The notes beneath the pieces were generated by a model. That model was not told the DNA's origin. It made no database searches and worked only from the letters and a program-made list of their open reading frames with translations. Shown here in pieces: positions 5,446-11,083 of a stretch of 11,083 nucleotides of DNA; within the stretch, counting starts at the first letter, position 1; every line of letters begins with the position of its first letter. Both the position numbers and the translations under genes were made by a program. Origin of the DNA: RYN-417 sp043743105 (GTDB lineage: Bacteria; Patescibacteriota; Saccharimonadia; Saccharimonadales; JACDBH01); NCBI GenBank assembly GCA_043743105.1, contig JAYTXD010000022.1, positions 1-11,083 on the forward strand, written 5' to 3'.

Positions 5446-5984
5446 TGAAACGATATGACACAACCAAGCAGTGGTACGCTATTCACACCTATAGCGGCTA
5501 CGAGGAAAAAGTTGCCGAAAGCATCCGCCAACGTGCGGAATCTTTAGACATGAAAGACAAGATCTATCAGGTTTTGGTACCAAAAGAAAAGATGATCGAA
5601 ATCAAGAACGGCAAGCGTAAAGTTGTTGAAAAACGCATCTTCCAAGGATACGTTATGGTTGAAATGAAGCTGACTGAAGACGCATGGTACATTGTCCGCA
5701 ACACGCCATCTGTTACTGGGTTTGTAGGAACTGGCACAGAACCAACTCCTGTTGAGAACGAAGAAATCGAAAAAATCATGAAACGTATGGGCAAAGACGA
5801 ACCAAAGCACAAGATGGACTACAAGATTGGTGATGTCGTAAACATCGTCGATGGACCATTCAAGGGCTTTGATGGTGCCATTAACGAAATTGACCAGACT
5901 AAGGGCAAGCTAAAGGTACTCGTAAACATGTTCGGCCGTGAAACTCCTGTTGAGTTAGACGGCTTGCAAGTTAAGAAAACATAA
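5445..5984 (+). CDS. nusG: Transcription termination/antitermination factor NusG
   Basis: NusG binds RNA polymerase through its NGN domain, and its KOW domain contacts Rho or ribosomal S10. The 179-aa product has the NGN start WYAIHTYSGYEEKVAESI, the GYVMVEM strand and NTPSVTGFVG, then a KOW domain at about 125-177 (YKIGDVVNIVDGPFKGFDG ... VLVNMFGRETPVELD). The length is standard and no domain insertion is visible. It begins on the last base of the secE stop. An unknown small gene follows after 5 nt, where many bacteria have rplK. Confidence 0.97.
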   Translation: MKRYDTTKQWYAIHTYSGYEEKVAESIRQRAESLDMKDKIYQVLVPKEKMIEIKNGKRKVVEKRIFQGYVMVEMKLTEDAWYIVRNTPSVTGFVGTGTEPTPVENEEIEKIMKRMGKDEPKHKMDYKIGDVVNIVDGPFKGFDGAINEIDQTKGKLKVLVNMFGRETPVELDGLQVKKT

Positions 5985-5989
5985 TTTCT

Positions 5990-6307
5990 ATGTCGTCCGA
6001 TCAACCTCTATTTGAGCAAAATCTACTACCTGAGCCCGAACAAACACCAAGCATGACCACATGGGACAAAGCACGGGTAGTTAGCGGCATGGTTGTTTTA
6101 GCGATTGGCCAGGCATTAGCTATAAAAGGAATTGAAAACCACAACATGCCAGATATAATAGTAGCAGATGCAGTCGCCCTACCTGTGGGGCTAGGATTAG
6201 CTCTGAGTGTACGAGAAATGCGCCGACGCATTCCTGTATTGAACAGAAGAGCTAGTGATTGCTTAAAAGAACCTACAGGCGAGACCGAGCCTAGACAACA
6301 GGGGTAA
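5990..6307 (+). CDS. Small two-helix membrane protein of unknown function
   Basis: The 105-aa product is not recognised. Two hydrophobic segments are visible, about residues 28-48 (ARVVSGMVVLAIGQALAIKGI) and 56-74 (IIVADAVALPVGLGLALSV). The second is followed by the basic stretch REMRRRIPVLNRR, which predicts a hairpin with a cytoplasmic C-terminus. The N-terminus is acidic and proline-rich. It sits 5 nt after nusG without an obvious Shine-Dalgarno, so it is probably expressed by read-through and coupling. The rplK promoter begins inside its last codons. Confidence 0.6.
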   Translation: MSSDQPLFEQNLLPEPEQTPSMTTWDKARVVSGMVVLAIGQALAIKGIENHNMPDIIVADAVALPVGLGLALSVREMRRRIPVLNRRASDCLKEPTGETEPRQQG

Positions 6308-6320
6308 ACTGTAGTACAAT
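6292..6320 (+). promoter_or_regulatory. Promoter of rplK
   Basis: TAGACA (6292-6297), a 17-nt spacer, then TACAAT (6315-6320). It overlaps the 3' end of the preceding small gene and would give an rplK leader of about 60 nt. Confidence 0.55.
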
Positions 6321-6343
6321 AGTTCTTAAGTTACGCATAAATC

Positions 6344-6380
6344 GGTCAGGGAGCTTCACACCCGAGACCCTAAGAAGGAC
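6344..6380 (+). promoter_or_regulatory. Structured rplK leader with ribosome site
   Basis: GGTC-A-GGG (6344-6351) can pair with CCC-GA-GACC (6361-6369) around a 9-nt loop, giving a bulged stem. AAGGA (6375-6379) follows 9 nt before the ATG. Ribosomal-protein leaders of this kind are often autoregulatory. This one only loosely resembles an L1-binding site, which is far clearer in front of rplA. Confidence 0.4.
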
Positions 6381-6388
6381 TAATTATC

Positions 6389-6817
6389 ATGGCAAAAGAA
6401 GTAAAAGCGAATCTAAAAATGAAAATCAAGGGCGGCCAAGCATCGGCAGCGCCTCCAGTTGGTAGCACCCTCGGTCAGCACGGTGTTAATATGATGGACT
6501 TTATTGGACCATTCAACGACGCAACCAAAGACCAGATGGGCAAAAACCTTACAGTACACATTACCATCTACACTGACAAGACCATGTCTTGGCGCTTTGT
6601 TGGTGTCCCGACTGACGACCTCATCCGTGCAGCCCTTAAGATTGACAAAGGTTCTGGCGTTCCTAACAAGGAGAAGATTTCTAAGAAATTGAGCCAGGCT
6701 CAGCTCCGTGAAATTGCAGAAACCAAAATTCAGGACATGAACGCGGACTCAGTAGAATCGGTTATGAAAATGGTTGCTGGCACCGCTCGTTCAATGGGCG
6801 TTGAAATCGAAGTCTAA
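6389..6817 (+). CDS. rplK: 50S ribosomal protein L11
   Basis: L11 binds the GTPase-associated region of 23S rRNA and supports factor binding and the stringent response. The 142-aa product is of standard length: N-terminal domain with KGGQASAAPPVGSTLGQHGVN and FIGPFNDATKD, C-terminal rRNA-binding domain with GSGVPNKEKISKKLSQAQLREIA and a conserved end SVMKMVAGTARSMGVEIE. The start is fixed by AAGGA 9 nt upstream. It has its own promoter and leader and is separated from rplA by a small ORF and a second promoter, so the usual rplK-rplA pair is partly uncoupled here. Confidence 0.97.
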   Translation: MAKEVKANLKMKIKGGQASAAPPVGSTLGQHGVNMMDFIGPFNDATKDQMGKNLTVHITIYTDKTMSWRFVGVPTDDLIRAALKIDKGSGVPNKEKISKKLSQAQLREIAETKIQDMNADSVESVMKMVAGTARSMGVEIEV

Positions 6818-6823
6818 ATAATT

Positions 6824-7045
6824 ATGTCAGAGACACCAGAGAATACTGGAGCTCCTACTGGAATAACCTTAGCAGAGGCTACGAAAGCATGTGTTACAGC
6901 AGACCTGAATGGCGAAGAGCATTATCCGGCTGCGGCATGGTTGATCGTAGACCAACAAGCGAGAGGCATGGATGTGCCGATAGATGTACTCATTACCAAA
7001 GCACTAAGCCAACATACAGAAAATATTGGCGTGCAGCATTGCTAG
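6824..7045 (+). CDS. 73-aa acidic protein of unknown function between rplK and rplA
   Basis: The protein is not recognised. It starts 6 nt after the rplK stop with no clear Shine-Dalgarno and is acidic, with a disordered N-terminus (SETPENTGAPTG) followed by helix-prone sequence (TLAEATKACVTADL, PAAAWLIVDQQARG, PIDVLITKALSQH). There is no signal peptide or membrane helix. Two cysteines (C23 and the C-terminal residue) are present. The -35 box of the rplA promoter overlaps its last codons. The compact helical sequence and tight spacing support a real gene; its function is open. Confidence 0.55.
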   Translation: MSETPENTGAPTGITLAEATKACVTADLNGEEHYPAAAWLIVDQQARGMDVPIDVLITKALSQHTENIGVQHC

Positions 7046-7067
7046 AACACCGATAAATTGCTATAAT
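7039..7067 (+). promoter_or_regulatory. Promoter of rplA
   Basis: TTGCTA (7039-7044), a 17-nt spacer and a perfect TATAAT (7062-7067). Transcription would start about 7074, a few bases before the L1-type leader stem. Confidence 0.6.
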
Positions 7068-7084
7068 ATCATTAATAAATTAAC

Positions 7085-7127
7085 TTGTGGGAGACTTTTG
7101 AAAAGGTCGCATGCACCACGAAAGGAA
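7085..7127 (+). promoter_or_regulatory. L1-binding-type autoregulatory leader of rplA
   Basis: TTGTGG (7085-7090) pairs with CCACGA (7116-7121). Inside is an asymmetric loop, GA (7091-7092) against GCATGCA (7109-7115), then an inner stem GACTTT (7093-7098) with AAGGTC (7103-7108) closed by a TGAA loop. GTGGGAG opposite CACCAC resembles the widespread L1 mRNA leader that mimics the L1 site on 23S rRNA and lets L1 repress its own operon. The ribosome site AAAGGAA (7121-7127) abuts the stem, so L1 binding could block initiation. The assignment is from remembered consensus, not a model search. Confidence 0.6.
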
Positions 7128-7135
7128 CAAATCTT

Positions 7136-8101
7136 ATGGTGGAAGCTAAAAAAGTTACCAAGAAAAAGGTAAAAGAGACGGAAATTCAAGAAGGTAATAT
7201 TCAGGAAACTAGTGGGACTACGGGTCAATCAGATATTCAGGAGCAATTAGAAACAGTTGTAGTAGAAAAAAAGACTGTTGCTAAGGCCGGCAAACGCAGT
7301 ACCAAAGCTATTGCCGAGCAAGAAGCCGTTGCTGCTAAAGAAAAGCGCAAAGCTCACGCAGGAGAAAAAGCCGAAGAGCCAAAAGCTCCTGTTAGGAAAA
7401 GCCGCACCAAACTAGAACGCGCTGGCAAAAAGCTCCGAGAAGTTGCTAAGCTCGTCGAAAAAGACAAACTCTACACCATTAAAGAAGCTCTCGATCTTGC
7501 TGTTAAAACAAGTCCTGTTAAATTTGACGCAACTGTAGAACTGCACGTAAACCTTGGCGTTGACCCTCGTCAAGCAGATCAAAACGTCCGCGACAATGTT
7601 GTGCTCCCTTCAGGAACAGGTAAGACAATTCGTATCGCCGTTTTAGCGGAAGCTGATGACGCAGCAGCCGCTAGAAAAGCTGGTGCCGACATTGCTGGTA
7701 CCGACGACCTTTTGAAAGACATCGAAAAAGGCATCATTAACTTTGATACCCTGATTGCAACTCCTGCCTTGATGGCGCGCCTTGGCAAGCACGCTCGTGT
7801 TCTTGGTCCAAAAGGCCTTATGCCAAACCCTAAGAGCGGCACCGTAACACCAGATGTCGTTAAGGCTGTCGAACAGGCAAAAGCTGGTCGTGTCGAATAC
7901 CGCGTTGACTCAACAGGTATCGTCCACATGGGCATCGGCAAAGTGTCATTTGGTGGCGACAAGCTCCTTACAAATGCACAGGTTGTTTTTAGCTCAATCA
8001 AAGGCAATAAGCCAGCCAGCCTCAAAGGTAATTATGTTCGCGCTATCAACATTAGCACTACTATGGGCCCTGCCATCAAAGTAGCGCTCAGCGAAATCTA
8101 A
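7136..8101 (+). CDS. rplA: 50S ribosomal protein L1 with long N-terminal extension
   Basis: L1 binds the mobile stalk of 23S rRNA at the E site and often represses its own mRNA. The 321-aa product has the whole L1 core from about residue 89 (SRTKLERAGKKLREVAKLV, LYTIKEALDLA, KFDATVELHVNLGVDPRQAD, LGPKGLMPNPKSGTVTPDV, end GPAIKVAL). Before it lies an extension of about 88 residues rich in Lys, Glu, Ala and Thr, with no predicted fold; normal bacterial L1 has about 230 residues. ATG 7136 lies 8-9 nt after AAAGGAA. A TTG at 7085 is in frame but would make the leader stem coding, so I reject it. A strong terminator follows 13 nt after the stop. Confidence 0.95.
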   Translation: MVEAKKVTKKKVKETEIQEGNIQETSGTTGQSDIQEQLETVVVEKKTVAKAGKRSTKAIAEQEAVAAKEKRKAHAGEKAEEPKAPVRKSRTKLERAGKKLREVAKLVEKDKLYTIKEALDLAVKTSPVKFDATVELHVNLGVDPRQADQNVRDNVVLPSGTGKTIRIAVLAEADDAAAARKAGADIAGTDDLLKDIEKGIINFDTLIATPALMARLGKHARVLGPKGLMPNPKSGTVTPDVVKAVEQAKAGRVEYRVDSTGIVHMGIGKVSFGGDKLLTNAQVVFSSIKGNKPASLKGNYVRAINISTTMGPAIKVALSEI

Positions 8102-8114
8102 AAGTTGTATCTTT

Positions 8115-8150
8115 TTTGAAAAGCCCCCTGGAATCAGGGGGCTTTTCAAA
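8115..8150. terminator. Strong bidirectional intrinsic terminator
   Basis: A 15-bp perfect stem (8115-8129 with 8136-8150) surrounds a 6-nt loop, with core GCCCCCT/AGGGGGC flanked by A- and T-runs on both sides. It lies between the convergent rplA (+) and the small minus-strand gene and can serve both. Confidence 0.9.
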
Positions 8151-8171
8151 TACACCTGTTACAGGCTAGAA

Positions 8172-8384
8172 TTACGACGCGCCACCTTTACGGCCTGCAA
8201 AGAGTGCTCCTGCAATCATTATGCCAAGTATTGCGCCACCGATAGCTAAAGCGTCAGCAGGGCGCATTACATGCTCTTTCACAGGCACGCATACATTTGC
8301 TCCTAACTCAGTCAAGGCTTGCGGGTTTAGGATGTTGCCTGCGCCACACGATGGGGGTAATTCTAAATTAAAATATGCACTCAT
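8172..8384 (-). CDS. 70-aa small protein with C-terminal membrane helix
   Basis: The protein is not recognised. The N-terminal about 40 residues are soluble with two cysteines (C13, C32), followed by one hydrophobic segment (about 44-63, ALAIGGAILGIMIAGALFAG) and a short basic tail RKGGAS. It has no N-terminal signal, so it would be anchored by its tail or inserted as a single-span protein. It is monocistronic, convergent with rplA, with its own promoter 6 nt before the ATG and no Shine-Dalgarno. The good promoter and terminator support a real gene. Confidence 0.6.
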   Translation of the reverse strand: MSAYFNLELPPSCGAGNILNPQALTELGANVCVPVKEHVMRPADALAIGGAILGIMIAGALFAGRKGGAS

Positions 8385-8390
8385 CTGATC

Positions 8391-8418
8391 ATAGTATCAT
8401 ACTTATGCTATTTGTCAA
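8391..8418 (-). promoter_or_regulatory. Promoter of the 70-aa membrane protein, probably leaderless
   Basis: Minus strand: perfect TTGACA (8418-8413), a 16-nt spacer, TACTAT (8396-8391), then only GATCAG before the ATG at 8384. The start of transcription would fall on or beside the initiation codon. Confidence 0.55.
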
Positions 8419-8463
8419 TATAGGTATTTGTACCGACTGTTAAAAACCACAACATGTATATGC

Positions 8464-8493
8464 TTGTAGGGCAACGCCGTGGTCTAGTACACT
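8464..8493 (+). promoter_or_regulatory. Weak candidate promoter of dcd
   Basis: TTGTAG (8464-8469), an 18-nt spacer, then TACACT (8488-8493). Both boxes are poor matches, but the position, just before the ribosome site at 8506, is right for a short leader. Confidence 0.3.
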
Positions 8494-8505
8494 ATTGTTA
8501 GTACC

Positions 8506-8522
8506 AAAGGAGGTGTGTCTTG
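8506..8522 (+). promoter_or_regulatory. Strong ribosome site fixing a TTG start for dcd
   Basis: AAAGGAGG (8506-8513) lies 6 nt before TTG 8520. The Dcd-family N-terminus (GVFSNTQIRAAI) begins with the next codon, so the non-ATG start is well supported. Confidence 0.7.
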
Positions 8523-9233
8523 GGAGTTTTTAGTAATACACAAATTCGTGCCGCTATAGATGATGGGCACATTGTCTGCACACCGTTTCAGCCAAAGCAT
8601 GTGAGTCAAGCATCGCTCGATGTTACGCTTGGCTATTATTTTTACCGTGTTGAGCGCACTAATGAGCGCAACATTTATAACCCGTTTGAGCGCGAAGATG
8701 TAGAGCGTTACTTTGATGGCCCATACGAAGCAATGCCTCACGGACAATGGTGCAAGCTTAACGGCGTGACACCTCTTAAGAACATACCACTCGATCACCC
8801 TGTAATCGCCTTAAAGCCTGGCGAGCGTATCTTGGCCCATACACATGAGTTTTTTGGCATTTTGCCACCAGGAGCATGTGAAGTAAAAAGTCGCAGTAGT
8901 TGGGGCCGTAACGGCGTTGCAGTTTGTTTTGACGCCGGCTGGGTTGACCCAGGCTACATTAACCGTCTTACGCTTGAAATCTATAACCTCAACCAGCGAG
9001 AGACGGTCTTACTGCCAGTTGGGGAGCGCATAGCCCAAATTGTGTTTCATGAAACTGGCCAAGTTGACGGCAGTTACGGTGCCGGACGCGATGGAGGCTT
9101 TAGCGGCAAATATCAATCTGGTACAGACCTCAAGACCTTAATGGCTACTTGGTCACCAGCGCTCATGTTACCGAGGGCATATTTGGACAAACGAGAACTG
9201 CCACAAAAAATAGAGGGATTAAGCTATGAATAG
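8520..9233 (+). CDS. dcd: dCTP deaminase / dUTPase-superfamily protein
   Basis: dCTP deaminase converts dCTP to dUTP, the first step from cytidine to thymidine nucleotides; some members also hydrolyse dUTP to dUMP. The 237-aa product has the trimeric dUTPase-fold motifs: SRSSWGRNGV (124-133), the FDAGWVDPGYINRLTLEIYN strand pair with E153 as the expected catalytic glutamate of deaminases, LPVGERIAQIVF (165-176) and GKYQSG near the C-terminus. It is longer than the usual 175-195 residues, with an insertion around 44-80 (RVERTNERNIYNPFERED) and an extra tail. It overlaps the start of the Tmk-ThyX gene by 8 nt, which places it in a dTTP-synthesis operon. Deaminase versus bifunctional activity cannot be decided from sequence alone. 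Confidence 0.85.
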   Translation: MGVFSNTQIRAAIDDGHIVCTPFQPKHVSQASLDVTLGYYFYRVERTNERNIYNPFEREDVERYFDGPYEAMPHGQWCKLNGVTPLKNIPLDHPVIALKPGERILAHTHEFFGILPPGACEVKSRSSWGRNGVAVCFDAGWVDPGYINRLTLEIYNLNQRETVLLPVGERIAQIVFHETGQVDGSYGAGRDGGFSGKYQSGTDLKTLMATWSPALMLPRAYLDKRELPQKIEGLSYE

Positions 9234-11083
9234 TGTAAACACCCGAGGGCGTTATATTGTACTGGAAGGCGCCCAGGGAGTTGGTAAAACAACTCAACTT
9301 AGCTTGTTGGCCGAGCGTCTCGAAAAAGCAGGATACCCCGTACGTCTCTTTCGTGAGCCAGATAGCCAGAGCGACCTTACTGCACGCGCAATCCGCATGC
9401 TTACCCAAGACCCGCGCTACCCTATGAATACCCGCACAGAAGTACTGCTATATAACGCGGCGCGCAGCCAATCGCTCGAAGTTATTCGCCGTGCCCGTGC
9501 AGCAGGTGTGATATGTTTGTGTGACCGCAATTATCTTACTACTCTAGCTATCCAGTTTTATGGCCGGGGGGACGTGCCAGACTACAACACCATTAATAGC
9601 ATTATCAGCTTTGCGGTTGGAGACATGCAGCCGGATATCACCATTGTCCTTGATGCTCCAGTGCAGGATCTGAAAAAAAGAGCCGAAGAAAGAGGTGCTG
9701 GCGAGCGCTTCGACAACCTCGATGTAGCCATGCTTGAGCGTATCAGGGCGGGATACTTGTGGGAGGCAAAACAACGTAATTATCCTGTTATTACTGCCAT
9801 TAATACCGCAGAAACTGTAAATGACGAAATTTGGAAGATCCTTAACGGTACTATAAAAAAACAAGTGGCTGGGCCGCATGAACCCCCAATAATAAGTGCT
9901 GCGTCTGCTACTACCCCTATAGCATCAATCAAAGAAGTACTCGATGCTAAAATTGAACATCTGGAAGAAAAAAAAGAGCTCGAATTTGTTAAAAAAAATA
10001 TAGAAGGGCACTACACAATAACGCCAGATGGCAAAGAGTTCTTAAGCGACGCTGTAACCAGTAGCGATGGTGATGTCTATGCCTTTACTGATAAGCTGAG
10101 CCCTACGACAATTGCCGCCGCTATGGCGCGTTTAAGTCGCCGCGGTGATGATATGCGCATCACACTACTCGACGAATTTGCAGCCAGTGCCGGCAAAGAT
10201 GCCAAGCTACTACAGCGCGTTATTACTGCTTATGGTGATGACTCGGTCCAGCAGCTTGTGGGGTTGCACGTGGTGGTCGAAAACGCCAGCAATCTGCTTA
10301 CAAAAAAGCTTGAATGGGGTCGCATGGCAGCATACCTAGAGCAGTCGACACGCTATATTTATTTTGATCAAAAGGATGAAGCAGGCAAATATCGCTACTT
10401 TACGCCCCCCGACCTGCCACTTAAAATCAAAGATCACTACGAAGAGGTCATGAACAAAATTTTTGACATCTATTCAGATATGGTACACAAACTTACCGAT
10501 TATGTACGTGACCGCTCAGTGGTCCCAGAAACTGAGCGTGACGCCGCTTTTAATGGGGCAACTCGCGCCCAAGCCTGTGATGCTATTCGGGCCGTACTGC
10601 CGGTTGCCGTAAAGTCCACGGTGGGGATATATGCATCCGGTCAGGCACTCGAAAGCCTTATTATGCACTTGCAGTCAGACAACCTACCAGAAGCCCGCAA
10701 AGTTGGCAATGATTTGCTTCGCGAGGCGCGTAAAACCATCCCAACCTTCCTCGAACGAGCCGACAAGCCCGACCGTGGGGGCGCATTAGTGGCTTACCGT
10801 TCTAACACCTATAACGCCATGAAAAAACTTGCTGATGAGCAGCTACAACAAAACTTAGGCTCACTTGACGAAGATATTCAGCTTGTTGATTACTGGCCGC
10901 GCAACGAAATAGACCTCCTCCCGCATATGCTCTACGAGCACAGCACCATGAGTCTCCGCGACATTAAAAAAGAGACCCAAGCCTGGCCATATGAGCAAAA
11001 AATGAAGGCCTTTAAAACATATATGGGTGAACGGCTTAACCGCAGACATAAGCCTGGCCGCGCGCTCGAAATTGCTCATTATA
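9226..11083 (+). CDS. Thymidylate kinase fused to ThyX-like (FAD-dependent thymidylate synthase) region, 3'-truncated
   Basis: The frame is open for 619 codons to the window edge. Residues 1-205 form a thymidylate kinase (dTMP to dTDP): P-loop EGAQGVGKTTQ (14-24), REP (43-45), CDRNYLTTLAIQFYGRG (99-115) and lid KKRAEERGAGERFDN (150-164). Residues about 206-283 are a variable, partly charged linker. From about 284 (VYAFTDKLSP) comes a ThyX-like domain, which in the family methylates dUMP using FAD and methylene-tetrahydrofolate. Its signature is degenerate: canonical RHRxxSxNExSxRY reads WGRMAAYLEQSTRY (364-377), keeping the second Arg, Glu, Ser, Arg and Tyr. From about 550 (IQLVDYWPRNEIDLLPHMLYE ... 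GERLNRRHKPGRALEIAHY) a second ThyX-like unit begins and is cut. The gene overlaps dcd by 8 nt. Kinase identity is firm; synthase activity is not. Confidence 0.85.
   Translation, partial: MNSVNTRGRYIVLEGAQGVGKTTQLSLLAERLEKAGYPVRLFREPDSQSDLTARAIRMLTQDPRYPMNTRTEVLLYNAARSQSLEVIRRARAAGVICLCDRNYLTTLAIQFYGRGDVPDYNTINSIISFAVGDMQPDITIVLDAPVQDLKKRAEERGAGERFDNLDVAMLERIRAGYLWEAKQRNYPVITAINTAETVNDEIWKILNGTIKKQVAGPHEPPIISAASATTPIASIKEVLDAKIEHLEEKKELEFVKKNIEGHYTITPDGKEFLSDAVTSSDGDVYAFTDKLSPTTIAAAMARLSRRGDDMRITLLDEFAASAGKDAKLLQRVITAYGDDSVQQLVGLHVVVENASNLLTKKLEWGRMAAYLEQSTRYIYFDQKDEAGKYRYFTPPDLPLKIKDHYEEVMNKIFDIYSDMVHKLTDYVRDRSVVPETERDAAFNGATRAQACDAIRAVLPVAVKSTVGIYASGQALESLIMHLQSDNLPEARKVGNDLLREARKTIPTFLERADKPDRGGALVAYRSNTYNAMKKLADEQLQQNLGSLDEDIQLVDYWPRNEIDLLPHMLYEHSTMSLRDIKKETQAWPYEQKMKAFKTYMGERLNRRHKPGRALEIAHY

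Noticed and set aside
7085..7135. TTG start for L1 giving 17 extra residues
   Set aside because: The region forms the L1-type leader stem and the ATG at 7136 has a proper ribosome site.
7579..8025. Minus-strand 148-codon frame opposite rplA
   Set aside because: It is a shadow of the conserved L1 core, with no start signals or recognisable motifs.
1..11083. UGA recoding to glycine or tryptophan in this organism
   Set aside because: All core genes read through at full length without internal TGA and the only tRNA-Trp has a CCA anticodon; the stop-codon bias is reported as an observation instead.

Overview
The window looks like a chromosomal segment from a Candidate Phyla Radiation bacterium, most likely a Saccharibacteria (TM7)-type genome. 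The signs are densely packed genes with 1-6 nt gaps or overlaps, short lineage-specific ORFs set between ribosomal and transcription genes, basic low-complexity extensions on SecE and L1, a secreted LysM-Rpf muralytic enzyme, and a fused nucleotide-metabolism enzyme. The standard genetic code fits every gene. The taxonomic call is inference from gene content and style, not from a marker search.

Region 1 (1-2168) is the right end of an integrated mobile element that meets a host tRNA-Trp. A left-truncated HUH rolling-circle Rep, an unannotated 57-aa ORF and a large serine recombinase form a compact operon joined by two ATGA overlaps. The recombinase frame runs antisense into the tRNA-Trp gene and takes its stop codon from it, so the tRNA is very probably the attachment site. 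The other end of the element lies outside the window.

Region 2 (2169-2558) is non-coding. It holds a tRNA promoter, a 16-bp perfect palindrome and a large imperfect fold-back of about 169 nt. The mismatches of the fold-back are biased toward G-U wobbles on the minus strand, which suggests a structured RNA.

Region 3 (2559-4943) has a minus-strand secreted LysM plus Rpf-type peptidoglycan lytic protein. Divergent from it are a P-loop kinase-like ATPase, possibly leaderless, and a YgjP-type metallopeptidase.

Region 4 (4944-8150) is the secE-nusG-rplK-rplA cluster. It is interrupted by two uncharacterised small ORFs, one with two predicted membrane segments and one small and acidic. rplK and rplA each have their own promoter-like sequence and leader. 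The L1-binding-type leader sits directly in front of rplA. The cluster ends in a strong bidirectional terminator.

Region 5 (8172-11083) has a small minus-strand membrane protein, then dcd (dCTP deaminase family) and an open reading frame that fuses thymidylate kinase to a divergent, apparently duplicated ThyX-like region. dcd and this ORF overlap, forming a pyrimidine-deoxynucleotide operon: deamination of dCTP, dTMP synthesis and dTMP phosphorylation. The fusion runs off the right edge.
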